Assembly: GCF_008729015.1 (NCBI RefSeq)
Contig: NZ_RKSM01000001.1
Location: 992,001-1,056,000, forward strand
DNA from: Haloarcula sp. CBA1129
GTDB lineage: Archaea; Halobacteriota; Halobacteria; Halobacteriales; Haloarculaceae
Direction: 5' to 3'
DNA: 64,000 nucleotides
Positions 52,402-61,200 of the stretch are shown piece after piece (position 1 is the stretch's first letter; every line of letters begins with the position of its first letter). The notes below the pieces were generated by a model that did not search any database, was not told the origin of the DNA, and worked only from the letters and a program-made list of their open reading frames with translations. The translations under genes and the position numbers were made by a program.

Positions 52402-53594
52402 GCGATCCCTACGACGTGTTAGCCTGCTCTATCCACCACCAGAGCCACCCTCTCCAGGTCCGATCGCCGTTCAATCACCGCTCGTTCGACGCCATCAACC
52501 GCACGCACGCCGATCTCGACGTGGTGGTGCCGACGCCCTACGCCCCGCCGGTCGGCCCTCACTCGGAATACGCCAAAGTGCCCAAGACGGAGCGGTGGGG
52601 CACTTACGTGGCCCATTACCCGCGCTTTCTATACGCGATTCCGAAACGATACTTCTACCATGTTTCGGGTGACTCCCTCCAGAAACGGATTCCCCGGTAC
52701 GTCGAGCGGACCTTCGAGACGCCCCACGACGTCGTCCACACCTCCGATATCTACCTCGACGGCTACGGCCTGTTGCCCTACTGTCGTGAGCACGACGTGC
52801 CGCTGGTGGTCAACAGCCACGCCGTCGATCTTCACAACTTCGACTCGTTCAACGACAGCACACAGCAACGCATCCGCGAGACTATCGACTACGCCGCCCG
52901 CATCCTCACCGTCAGCGACGAACTGGCCGGCGTCGCCCGCCGCTTTGCCCCCGCCGGGAAGGTGCAGACGGTCCCAATCGGTGCTGACCCCGAGATGTTC
53001 CCGACCGACCGGCGCGAGAAGATCCGCCGGGAACTGGGCATCGGCCCCGAGACGAAAGTGCTGCTCTACGTCGGGGCTTACACCGAACAGAAGGGGGTGA
53101 AAGAGCTGGTCGCGGCGGTCGATGCCCTCGACCGGGAAGACGTGATGCTCGTCACCGTGGGCCACGAGGGCGATCTGCGCTGGTGGTTGCTTGACCAGTT
53201 GGGCAAACTCTCACATCCAGCCAAGTCGCTGTGGCGACTCGACCCCCTCGCCCTGCGGCGGTGGCAGGTCGCCGCCGACGCCGTGGTTCACCCCAGTTGG
53301 ACGGAGGGGCGGCCGACCGTCGTCTACGAAGCGATGGCCGCCGGGACGCCCGTGGTTGCTTCACGGGTCGGCGGCATCCCCGAGATGGTCGTCGACGGTG
53401 AGACTGGTGTGCTGGTCCCGCCGAAAGACCCGGTAACGCTGACCGCAGCGCTCGATTCGTTACTTGATGACCCCGAGCGCCTGCGGGCGATGGGAACGGC
53501 TGGCCACCAACGCTTGCTTGACCAGCAGTGGACGTGGGGCCACCACGCCGACCGCGTGACTGAGATTCACGAGGCGGTGATGGCACAGTGGTGA
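52398..53594 (+). CDS. Glycosyltransferase family 4 (GT-B), second copy
   Basis: 398 aa from ATG 52398. Paralog of 50262-51488 across its whole length: VRSPFNHRSFDAINRTHADLD, then PTPYAPPVGPHSEY, PKRYFYHVSG, VERTFETPHDVV and YEAMAAGTPVVASRVGGIPEMV are shared almost word for word. Differences concentrate in the donor-domain loops (GAYTEQKGVKEL, WTEGRPTV). The two probably add similar sugars or work at different steps. Coupled to both neighbours by overlaps. Confidence 0.85.
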   Translation: MSDPYDVLACSIHHQSHPLQVRSPFNHRSFDAINRTHADLDVVVPTPYAPPVGPHSEYAKVPKTERWGTYVAHYPRFLYAIPKRYFYHVSGDSLQKRIPRYVERTFETPHDVVHTSDIYLDGYGLLPYCREHDVPLVVNSHAVDLHNFDSFNDSTQQRIRETIDYAARILTVSDELAGVARRFAPAGKVQTVPIGADPEMFPTDRREKIRRELGIGPETKVLLYVGAYTEQKGVKELVAAVDALDREDVMLVTVGHEGDLRWWLLDQLGKLSHPAKSLWRLDPLALRRWQVAADAVVHPSWTEGRPTVVYEAMAAGTPVVASRVGGIPEMVVDGETGVLVPPKDPVTLTAALDSLLDDPERLRAMGTAGHQRLLDQQWTWGHHADRVTEIHEAVMAQW

Positions 53595-54358
53595 CCGTCT
53601 CCGTCGTCATCCCCTACAGCCCCAAGTACACGCCCGAATCGATGCTCGAAGAGGCTAAACGGAGCGTCGCCGCCCAGTCCGTTGACACCGAAATCGTCGT
53701 CGTCGACGATGTGGACACGGGACCGGCCGACGCCCGGAACGCCGGACTTGAGCGGGCCGACACCCGCTACGTCGCCTTTCTGGACGCCGACGACCTCTGG
53801 GCACCCGACAAGCTCGACCGCCAACTCGACCGGATGGCCGAGACGGACGCGGGGCTGTGCGTGGAGGGGCCCGAGACGACGCTCGACGATTTCGTCTACG
53901 AGGTGTTCGTTGGTGACCTATCTGAGGTGACCTCGGCGATCCTCGTCGACACCGAGCGGGTGAACACGCGCTTCGAGACAGGCCTCGACAGGGGCGAAGA
54001 CCTACTGTACGTGCTAGAGGCGGCCACCGAGGGCGGCGTCTGTGCGTGCCCGGACCTGTTCGAGCGCCGCCGTCACGAGGGGAGCATGATGTCCACCGGG
54101 ATGGCCGTTGACGAGTACCGCGACCATGCCAAGCGCTTCGGCTATCTGGTCAGTCAGCGGGTGCCCGAGGCCCAACCGTACCTTCCCATCTACTACACGC
54201 AACTGTACACCGACCTCGGGGTGGCCTGCCACGAGGCTGGGGAGTACGACCGCGCAGTGACGTATCTCGGGCGTGCGGCCCGCATCTCGCCGCATCCGTT
54301 CACGCTCGCGTATCTCGCACGGAGCCTGTGTTACCGGGCGGTGCCGTTCTCGCCGTAG
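53591..54358 (+). CDS. Short glycosyltransferase family 2-like protein
   Basis: 255 aa from GTG 53591, overlapping the previous stop (GTGA; a GTG at 53588 is an alternative). GT-A strands are present: VSVVIPYSPKYTPESML, IVVVDDVDTGPADARNAGLERA, VAFLDADDLWAPDKLDRQLD. The loop between them is shorter than in the neighbour at 51481. A C-terminal TPR-like helical pair (YTQLYTDLGVACHEAGEYDRAVTYLGRAARIS) follows at about 200-235. Its 3' end overlaps the convergent membrane-protein gene by 28 bp. Confidence 0.75.
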   Translation: MTVSVVIPYSPKYTPESMLEEAKRSVAAQSVDTEIVVVDDVDTGPADARNAGLERADTRYVAFLDADDLWAPDKLDRQLDRMAETDAGLCVEGPETTLDDFVYEVFVGDLSEVTSAILVDTERVNTRFETGLDRGEDLLYVLEAATEGGVCACPDLFERRRHEGSMMSTGMAVDEYRDHAKRFGYLVSQRVPEAQPYLPIYYTQLYTDLGVACHEAGEYDRAVTYLGRAARISPHPFTLAYLARSLCYRAVPFSP

Positions 54359-56292
54359 AAGCGGCGGAACCCGTCCGAACTCCGGTATACACGCACGTCG
54401 TCGGCCGTGTACACCTTGTCGTGGGTCGCGTCTGCGACGGTGAAACGGCTGTTGGAGACACTGAAGGTGTTCAGGTCTCCGCTGCGAATCCCGCGGCCGA
54501 CCGCGACGAGGTGGGTCGTCCAGCGGTCGCGGGCGACCAGATACGTCGCGCCGGTTCGGAGCCCGGTTGGTCTGGCCCGGAGCGGCCGCGTAGCGTTGAA
54601 TTGACTTGTCTCGAAGGCTCGGTTTGTCACCCGGTCGGTGGCGGTCGGCCCCGAACCGTGCCGCTGGAGGAACGACGCTGTCATTCCGACCGCCCGAAAC
54701 TGGGTGTCGCTCATCGACACCTGCTCGCGGGGCTCCTCGATGTAGGTTTCAGAGAGGTCATCGGATGTGAGCACTGTGAACGCCGTCGCCCCGCCCAATG
54801 TCGCCACGAGGACGACCGCGACAGCGGTGTACCGACGGTCGACGGCGAGCGTGCGCTTGAACCCGACGGCGAGTGGGAAGATCGCCAGCAGCGTCACGAC
54901 GAACTGCAGGCGCTCTATCTGTGGAATCGGAATCGGTAGCGGGAGCAACAGCGCCGACAGACCCAATCCAGTCAGGGCGAGAGTGAAGCCCCGTTTGTAG
55001 GCCCGAAGGTTATCCAGCAGTTCGTAGCCCGCGAGCAGCAACAGCGCACCTAGGCCCGACGCATAGATGCCGGTCGGCGTCAGCAGCCACGCGACGGCCC
55101 GGTCGACGCTGTCGGCGGGCAGCGTCGTCCCGTAGGTGTACAGGTTGGAACTCGGCACCGTCACCACGTCGAACAGCACGCCGGCGGTGAGTTGGACGAT
55201 GCCGACGGTGATGAGACTCGGGGAGTACGACCAGTACACCAGCATGAACACCCCCCCGAGGACGCCGGGAAACAGCCAGCGGTACCGGAACCACCGGCGA
55301 CCCTCGCCCGTTGACCCGTCGAACAGGTACGGCCGGACCAGCGCCACGGGGACGGCGGCCGCCGCGACGACGGCAAAGAGGATGTACGTGAGGTGGTGGG
55401 TGACAACCATCGTGGCGAGGAGTGCGACAACGAACACGGATAGACGACGGAAGGTCCGCTCGTCGGCGGCGTAGCGAAGGCGGCTGTTAAGATACAGCGC
55501 CCCCAGAATGAGGATGCTCGCCAGCGCCTGCGGATAGAAATACAGCGCGTGATAGGAGAAAAACTCCAGAACGGTGACCGACAGTGCCGCCAACAGTCCC
55601 ATCCGTTGTGAGTCGAACACCGACCAGCCCAACAGATACGCTATCGGGACGACGAAGGTGATGAGAACAGTGCCGGTCAGAACCAAGGCGTCGTAGGCTG
55701 GGAGACCGGTGGCGTGCCTGACTGCGCCGATGAAGAAGTGAAAGACGGGGTAGAGGTCGTAGCCGTGGCCGATGGCCGTCGTGTATCGGGTCCGAAGCAG
55801 CGTGTCGACGGCGGCGACGTGGGCGAAGGTATCGGTACCGCCAAAGTAGAAACCGGTCGTGACGTATTTCCCGAGGCGACCGGCCAGAAAGAGCGCACAG
55901 AGCTGTGTCACCACCGCCGGGACGGACGGCTCACCACGGAGTTGCAGCGCCACGGCCGCGAGACCCACCGGCAGGACGAGAGCGAACGGTAGCAGCCGTG
56001 ACCCCGACATCGCCGCGGCGACCACTGCGACGGCGGCCAGCGCAACGACCACCTTCGCGGTGTGGTCCGGCGGCACCCGCCGCTCCAATTCGGGGCGCTC
56101 GCCCTGCGAGGCGACGAACACCACGAAGGCGACGATAGCCCCTACGAGGGTGAATCCGGCACGCAACAGCGTCGGCCGCGGGAGGAGGCCGAGGATGTCG
56201 ACGGCCAACAGGCCGGTGGCCGCGAGAAGGCAAACGGCCGCTGGAATGGCGACCGGGCGCCGGAATCGTGCGAGTGAAACCACTGTTGGCAT
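54331..56292 (-). CDS. Large polytopic membrane protein, glycosyltransferase (GT-C)-like
   Basis: 653 aa from ATG 56292 (a TTG at 56313 is an alternative). About 13 hydrophobic segments fill residues 15-500, with a GT-C-like loop early (GFYFGGTDTFAHVAAVDTLL, GHGYDLYPVFHFFIG). A soluble beta-rich domain occupies the last 140 residues (VGMTASFLQRHGSGPTATDR, TYLVARDRWTTHLVAVGRG). GT-C enzymes transfer sugars from polyprenyl-phosphate donors on the outer face. The expected acidic residue in the first loop may be the D of GGTDTF. It could also be a polymerase. Confidence 0.68.
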   Translation of the reverse strand: MPTVVSLARFRRPVAIPAAVCLLAATGLLAVDILGLLPRPTLLRAGFTLVGAIVAFVVFVASQGERPELERRVPPDHTAKVVVALAAVAVVAAAMSGSRLLPFALVLPVGLAAVALQLRGEPSVPAVVTQLCALFLAGRLGKYVTTGFYFGGTDTFAHVAAVDTLLRTRYTTAIGHGYDLYPVFHFFIGAVRHATGLPAYDALVLTGTVLITFVVPIAYLLGWSVFDSQRMGLLAALSVTVLEFFSYHALYFYPQALASILILGALYLNSRLRYAADERTFRRLSVFVVALLATMVVTHHLTYILFAVVAAAAVPVALVRPYLFDGSTGEGRRWFRYRWLFPGVLGGVFMLVYWSYSPSLITVGIVQLTAGVLFDVVTVPSSNLYTYGTTLPADSVDRAVAWLLTPTGIYASGLGALLLLAGYELLDNLRAYKRGFTLALTGLGLSALLLPLPIPIPQIERLQFVVTLLAIFPLAVGFKRTLAVDRRYTAVAVVLVATLGGATAFTVLTSDDLSETYIEEPREQVSMSDTQFRAVGMTASFLQRHGSGPTATDRVTNRAFETSQFNATRPLRARPTGLRTGATYLVARDRWTTHLVAVGRGIRSGDLNTFSVSNSRFTVADATHDKVYTADDVRVYRSSDGFRRFYGENGTAR

Positions 56293-56365
56293 TGCTTTCG
56301 CGGGTATGGACAAAAGTGTTGCAATCGGCGGGTAAACTTAATCTACTGGCACCTAAGTGAACGGC
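56293..56365. promoter_or_regulatory. Divergent promoter for membrane protein and halocyanin genes
   Basis: TAAACTTAATC at about 56334-56344 lies about 27 nt before ATG 56366, fitting a leaderless halocyanin transcript. The opposite strand carries the start of the membrane-protein gene. Confidence 0.4.
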
Positions 56366-56794
56366 ATGTATAACCGACGAACGATGTTGCGGACGGGCGG
56401 CGTGGCGCTAGCCGGCCTCGTCGCCGGGTGCGGCGGGTCGTCCGACGGCGGGACGCGGACAGGCACGCCCTCGAAGCACCACGTAGATATGACCGACGGA
56501 CTCAACTTCGAGCCCCAGGAACTGACGGTGAGTGCCGGCGGCACCGTCGTCTGGGAGACGACGGGGAGTGTCGCCCACAGCGTCACCGCTTACAAGGACG
56601 ACCTGCCCGACGGGGCGGCATACTTCGCTTCGGGTGACTTCGGGGGCGAGAGCGCCGCACGCGAGTCGTACCCCGCTGAGGGGAGTGTCGGGCCGGGAGA
56701 GACGTTCAGCCACACGTTCGAGACAGTCGGGGAACACCCCTACTTCTGTATCCCGCACGAGTCGGGGATGCGGGGAACCGTCATCGTCGAGTGA
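56366..56794 (+). CDS. Halocyanin-like blue copper lipoprotein
   Basis: 142 aa from ATG 56366. Tat motif NRRTMLR (3-9), lipobox cysteine 22 (LVAGC), then a cupredoxin domain: LNFEPQELTVSAGGTVVWETTGSVAHSV with the first His ligand, and YFCIPHESGMRG with Cys, His and Met ligands at the end. It carries electrons at the outer membrane face. It is in the glycan locus but is probably a respiratory or redox partner, possibly of the PQQ-type dehydrogenase at 39153-40556. Confidence 0.87.
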   Translation: MYNRRTMLRTGGVALAGLVAGCGGSSDGGTRTGTPSKHHVDMTDGLNFEPQELTVSAGGTVVWETTGSVAHSVTAYKDDLPDGAAYFASGDFGGESAARESYPAEGSVGPGETFSHTFETVGEHPYFCIPHESGMRGTVIVE

Positions 56795-56809
56795 GGCAGC
56801 GGGACCGCG

Positions 56810-57724
56810 TCAGCCGAGATACGTCTCCAACCCCTCGGTGAGCGACACGTTCGGGTCGTAGCCCAATCGCTCGCGGGCCTTCGAGATGTCTGCGAGGCTG
56901 TCGCGGATGTCGCCCGGCCGCGGGTCGGTGGTGGTCACCTCGGCCGTCGGGTCGACGGTGTCCCGAATCGTCTCCGCGACGCCGCGTATCGTCGTCCCGG
57001 TTCCGGTGCCGACGTTAAATGCCTCCCCGGTGGCGTCGGTGGTCGCCGCCAACAGGTTCGCTTGGACCACGTCCGCGATGTTGACGAAGTCGCGTGTCTG
57101 GCTGCCGTCGCCGTGGACCGTCAGCGGGCCGCCGGCGCGAGCCTGTTGGGCGAAGGCGGTGATGGCTCCGGCGTAGTCGCCACCCGATTGGCGGGGACCG
57201 TAGACGTTGAAGTAGCGCAACGAAACCGTCTGTAGGTCGTAGAGGTCGGCGTACAGCCGGCAGTAGTGGTCCCCAGAAAGCTTTTCGAGACCGTAGGGCG
57301 AGGCGGGCTGTTTGGGGGCCGTCTCGGTGACTGGGAGCGATTCGGGCGCGCCGTAGATGGCCGCGCTCGATGCGAAGACAACGCGTGCGTCCTCTCGGCG
57401 TGCAGCCTCTAGGACGTTCAGCATCCCATCAACATTGACGGCGTGGCTCGCCGTCGGGTTCTCGACTGACTGGGCAACACTGACGATAGCGGCCTCGTGA
57501 AAGACGATATCCACGCCATCGACGGCGTTAGCCACCGTCGCCTCGTCGCGCACGTCACCCTCGATGACCGTCGCGCCGTCGGGACAGTTCGTCCGGTTAC
57601 CGCTGCTGAAGTCGTCGAGAATCAGGACGTCGTTGTCCGGACACAGCGTCTCCGCGATGTGGCTCCCGATGAAGCCCGCGCCGCCGGTCACGAGCACCCG
57701 CTGGTCGGCAATCGTCGGTGTCAT
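56810..57724 (-). CDS. UDP-sugar 4-epimerase-like SDR (GalE/RmlB type)
   Basis: 304 aa. RVLVTGGAGFIGSHIAETL (nucleotide loop), LDDFSSGNRTN, VFHEAAIVSVAQSVENP, VFASSAAIYGAPESLPVTE and SPYGLEKLSGDHYCRLY with catalytic YxxxK. SLRYFNVYGPRQ and VHGDGSQTRDFVNIADVVQA are sugar-nucleotide-binding stretches. It likely interconverts UDP-Glc(NAc) and UDP-Gal(NAc) or a related pair, adding a second building block to the GlcNAc route of this locus. Confidence 0.87.
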   Translation of the reverse strand: MTPTIADQRVLVTGGAGFIGSHIAETLCPDNDVLILDDFSSGNRTNCPDGATVIEGDVRDEATVANAVDGVDIVFHEAAIVSVAQSVENPTASHAVNVDGMLNVLEAARREDARVVFASSAAIYGAPESLPVTETAPKQPASPYGLEKLSGDHYCRLYADLYDLQTVSLRYFNVYGPRQSGGDYAGAITAFAQQARAGGPLTVHGDGSQTRDFVNIADVVQANLLAATTDATGEAFNVGTGTGTTIRGVAETIRDTVDPTAEVTTTDPRPGDIRDSLADISKARERLGYDPNVSLTEGLETYLG

Positions 57725-57769
57725 GATGCTCTCTTGCGCGGAGAGAATAAATACGAGCGGGGTCCGTGA

Positions 57770-58300
57770 TTAGTTCGACCGAGGACTGTACCACAACGGC
57801 GCACGGGAGAAGTGTGCCAGAAAGAGCGTCCCAATGGCGGCAGAGACGAGAGCGGCTATTAATACGGGTCGCGTGATTTCCAGTTGGCCGGCGAAATCGA
57901 GGAAACCGCCAAAGTCGTCATAGGGGTACGCGGGCAGCAGTGGCCACAGCAGGAAGGTGAACTCCTCGACGCGCCAGTAGTAGAGGGCGACGTACGTGTC
58001 CCCGAGGAGGTGGCTGGCGTAGCCAAGCCCGAAGGCGACCCCCACCTCTGGATGGCTGTGATACCACGCGGCGGCGATAACGGCGACCGACAGGGGAACC
58101 GCAATCAGCAGGGAGTGGCCGAGCGAGCGACCGGAGGGGATGGCCGCGAACCACCACGCCAGCGGCTTGTCGACGACGTCAGCCAGTTGCGTCCCGATCA
58201 GGACGGCCACCAGTTCGGCCTTCGAGATGCGCCGACTGAGGAGGAGGCCAAGACAGACCAGAAGGAGGTAACCGAAGGCGGCGTGGGTCCACGGGAACAT
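57770..58300 (-). CDS. YdjM/DUF457-type membrane-bound metal-dependent hydrolase-like protein
   Basis: 176 aa with four to five membrane segments. Family pattern: MFPWTHAAFGYLLL with an early His, GTQLADVVDKPLAWWF with the Asp pair, GRSLGHSLLIAVPL and YASHLLGDTYVA with His and Asp ligands. These residues bind metal in the YdjM group. The substrate is unknown; a role in lipid or glycan metabolism fits the locus only by position. Confidence 0.78.
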   Translation of the reverse strand: MFPWTHAAFGYLLLVCLGLLLSRRISKAELVAVLIGTQLADVVDKPLAWWFAAIPSGRSLGHSLLIAVPLSVAVIAAAWYHSHPEVGVAFGLGYASHLLGDTYVALYYWRVEEFTFLLWPLLPAYPYDDFGGFLDFAGQLEITRPVLIAALVSAAIGTLFLAHFSRAPLWYSPRSN

Positions 58301-58387
58301 CTACGACCACAGACGGGACGGCCCGACTTGAAGCCGCTGCTGCCGACTGCGGTGCGGTTATGCCGGTGGAGGCTGTAGACGTGGCCG

Positions 58388-58660
58388 ATGACGACGCCAC
58401 GGCAGCGGCGATTTCTCTTCGCGCAGGTCGGGTGGATGCTCGCCGGCATCGCGGTACTGGCAAGCGTCGGAGCGTTGACGATCGAACACGCCTTCGTCGT
58501 CGCCTTCGTCGGCCTCGTCGTGGTGACTGCACTGACTGCGCCGGTGTCCGTCACCGCCCGCTGGCGGGCACGGCTTCGGTGGCCGCTACTGGTCAGCGGA
58601 CTCGTCTTCGCCGTGCTGGTCGGCTTCCGGACGTTCGAGAAGTTCGTCGGCTCGCTGTAG
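58388..58660 (+). CDS. Small three-helix membrane protein
   Basis: 90 aa with hydrophobic segments at about 12-30, 34-52 and 64-80, and a basic stretch TARWRARLRW between the last two. Its 3' end overlaps the convergent gene at 58586-59287 by 75 bp. Such overlap is unusual but both frames have good composition. No family recognised. Confidence 0.6.
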   Translation: MTTPRQRRFLFAQVGWMLAGIAVLASVGALTIEHAFVVAFVGLVVVTALTAPVSVTARWRARLRWPLLVSGLVFAVLVGFRTFEKFVGSL

Positions 58661-59287
58661 GGTGACGACTAGGTCGTCGTCCTCGACGGTCGATTCGACG
58701 CCGACGGGCGTGCCGAGCCGTCTGGCCAGTCCGACACCGAGGACCGAACTGACAGGGTGGTCGAACAGCTCACCCGTCCCGACGCGGCTGTCGGTCACCG
58801 TCACCGTCGCGCCGTCGTCCGTGGTCGTCGCCTGCACCCGGCCAGCCAGTTCGAGGTCGTTGACGAGTACGTCCACGAGCACCGAGAGATGGTCGGACAG
58901 TGTTTCCCCGGTTTCGCCCTCGACCGTCGCCAGCAGTCGCTTCCCGACGGGGTCGAGTTCGTCACCCCTCGCGAGGAGTGTGCCGCCGTCGTCGGGCACG
59001 TATCGGACCCGGTCCGGCCCCCACTGTCGTCGGGCGTTGCGGGCCATCGTCTCGTAGATATCGGTCGTCACCCTCGCCGAGAGGGTCGGCCCGCCCATCA
59101 CGAACCGGAGCAACAGTGCGACGAACAGCGCGGTGCCGCCCCACGCGACAAGTAGCGCCTCGAAGGCGGGGACGGCATACGCCGCGACGAGGAGACCGAC
59201 ACCGAGGACGGCGAAGATTGGCGCTGGGTTGCGAGTACCGACGCGGTCTCGGAAGCGGCCGCCGGTCGCGAGGTCCGTTTCAGCCAC
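58586..59287 (-). CDS. Haloarchaeal membrane-anchored hypothetical protein (possibly DUF7982)
   Basis: 233 aa: two close hydrophobic segments at about 22-62 (APIFAVLGVGLLVAAYAVPAF, LLVAWGGTALFVALLLRFVMG) and a cytoplasmic alpha/beta domain with VTTDIYETMARNARRQWG, LSDHLSVLVDVLVNDLELAG and FDHPVSSVLGVGLARRLG. The acidic tail ends in the overlap with the convergent small gene. I associate the pattern with an uncharacterised haloarchaeal family. No enzymatic motif seen. Confidence 0.62.
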   Translation of the reverse strand: MAETDLATGGRFRDRVGTRNPAPIFAVLGVGLLVAAYAVPAFEALLVAWGGTALFVALLLRFVMGGPTLSARVTTDIYETMARNARRQWGPDRVRYVPDDGGTLLARGDELDPVGKRLLATVEGETGETLSDHLSVLVDVLVNDLELAGRVQATTTDDGATVTVTDSRVGTGELFDHPVSSVLGVGLARRLGTPVGVESTVEDDDLVVTLQRADELLERPEADQHGEDESADQ

Positions 59288-59357
59288 GGATATCCACCGA
59301 CCCGACGAGACGACAGAACACGAACGCGGTCATATGCTTTGCAGTCTCGCTGTCCGT

Positions 59358-61118
59358 TTAGCTGTTGTCCTCGTCGCGCAGTCCCTTGAGCGTGGGGTGA
59401 CCGTTCAGAACGTGCATCATCAGCGAGGTGACACACACCAACAGCCCGCCCAGCGCGAACAGGATGCTCGTCGCCAGCGGGATCGCCGCCAGTGTGTCGG
59501 TCTCGACGTACTGGACGACCAGCAACACCGAGATGGCCACCCCGAGTAGCGTCATTATCGCCCCCGGGAGACCGAGAATCAATAGCGGACGGCCGTACTC
59601 GACGGTCCAGAAGATGTTACGAATCAGGTCCAGCCCGTGGGAGAGTGACCCCTGCGAGCTTGCGTTCTCCACGTCGTATGAGATGGTCGTCGGCACTTCC
59701 GCGACGCTGAGCCGGGCACGGTGCGCGTGATAGAGGATATCGGTGCTTGCACCCATGTTGTTGCCAATAGACGAGTCGGTGGCGAGCGAGCGGATGGCTG
59801 CCCGGCTGTAAGCCCGGTACCCGCTCTGGGTGTCGCGGATAAACCCGCTCGGTCTGAGTTTGCCCATGCTGGCGTTGGTGAGATTGTTGATGACGGCTAG
59901 TCCAAGCGAGCGGGCGACAGGTATCTTGGTCCGTCGCTCACCGACGTAGCGGCTGCCGATGACGATATCGGCGTCGTCCCGGCACTGCGTCTCGATCAGT
60001 GCCGGGATATCCCCCGGGTCGTGCTGGCCATCGGCATCGATTATGACCAGATGGGCGGCCCCCAAGTCGTCGGCCTCCCGGAATAGCGTCTTGAGCGCGC
60101 CGCCGTAGCCGCGGTTTCGCTCGTGAGTGACGACCGTCGCGCCGGCCTCGCGGGCACAGTCGGCCGTCGCGTCGTGGCTTCCGTCGTCGACGACGAGCAC
60201 GTCCTCGGCGAATGGGAACGCGCTCTCGACGACAGTCGCGATGCTTTCGGCGGCGTTGTACGCGGGGATACCGACGACCACCGATGGGTTTTCAGGTGAC
60301 TGATTCCATAGTTCCGGGATCGCGATGACCTCGTAGTCGGACACCGCAAAGGCCGTCGCAGTGCGGTCGTAGTCGATACGCGGGCAATCTCGCGTCTGTA
60401 ACACGATGCCCGACAGCCCCCGCTCGCGTGCCGCCCTCGACAGCAATCGGTGCAGTTCCAACTGTGAGGCCCACTTCGACGGCGGCGACAACACGGGCGT
60501 CCCGAGCGTCTCTAGGAGGTCCAGCGCTTCGGCGTCTGCCTCGACACCTTGGGTGGTGGCAAACACTTGGAGCCCGTTCCGCCTCGCCCGTAAGACGGTT
60601 CGAACTACGGCGTCCTCGTTGTCCGTTGTGAGGATGACACCGATGGCCGCACCCTGCATCGCGTCGGCTGTGTTCACTGCCGTCTCTGGCGCGGCAAGCA
60701 GCGAGGCTGTTTCGCCGTTTTCGGCTGCCACCGCCGGCATCGCGGTCGAGCCGTCGTTCCCAGTCCACGCGATACTTAGCGGGCTCTCGGAGTCCACTCT
60801 GGTGACGCTCTCGATAGTCGATGCGGACAGGGATGTCGCCGTCGGTCCGACAAGCGGGTAGTCGATGCGCCTAACCTCGCCCGGCTGAACAGTCTGATCA
60901 AAGGTGAGGACACCGTCGGTATAGGCAGTTCCGTCGTCGAGTTTCACTGCGTGGGTGTCTGGAATGGGGTCGGTCAGCGTCGCTCGAACCGGGTTCTCGG
61001 CTGTCGTCCGGAGTTTGATTTGGACGAGCTGTGTCTCGCTGCTGAGCTTGATCGCTGATTTTTCCACGGACACTACCGACTCTTCGGCGCGTTGTTCGTT
61101 CGTATCCAACTGTGTCAT
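59358..61118 (-). CDS. Multidomain glycosyltransferase family 2 (DPM1-like) with C-terminal membrane anchor
   Basis: 586 aa from ATG 61118. Domains in order: a beta-sandwich-like part (about 1-130, VEKSAIKLSSETQLVQIKLRT), a Rossmann-like domain (about 140-270, GVILTTDNEDAVVRTVLRARRNG), a GT2 catalytic domain (about 275-490: VVVGIPAYNAAESIATVVESA, VVDDGSHDATADCAREAGA, HLVIIDADGQHDPGD, GYRAYSRAAI), and two membrane helices at about 505-575. The GT2 part resembles dolichol-phosphate mannose/glucose synthases such as AglJ/AglD types. The two N-terminal domains are not usual for that family. Confidence 0.82.
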   Translation of the reverse strand: MTQLDTNEQRAEESVVSVEKSAIKLSSETQLVQIKLRTTAENPVRATLTDPIPDTHAVKLDDGTAYTDGVLTFDQTVQPGEVRRIDYPLVGPTATSLSASTIESVTRVDSESPLSIAWTGNDGSTAMPAVAAENGETASLLAAPETAVNTADAMQGAAIGVILTTDNEDAVVRTVLRARRNGLQVFATTQGVEADAEALDLLETLGTPVLSPPSKWASQLELHRLLSRAARERGLSGIVLQTRDCPRIDYDRTATAFAVSDYEVIAIPELWNQSPENPSVVVGIPAYNAAESIATVVESAFPFAEDVLVVDDGSHDATADCAREAGATVVTHERNRGYGGALKTLFREADDLGAAHLVIIDADGQHDPGDIPALIETQCRDDADIVIGSRYVGERRTKIPVARSLGLAVINNLTNASMGKLRPSGFIRDTQSGYRAYSRAAIRSLATDSSIGNNMGASTDILYHAHRARLSVAEVPTTISYDVENASSQGSLSHGLDLIRNIFWTVEYGRPLLILGLPGAIMTLLGVAISVLLVVQYVETDTLAAIPLATSILFALGGLLVCVTSLMMHVLNGHPTLKGLRDEDNS

Positions 61119-61200
61119 CTTTCTGAAGCCACCATTTGGCAGCTTACTTACCAACTGTTAGTTTTTGTCCAATATATACGTACCGGCGTAAGCCAGATTG

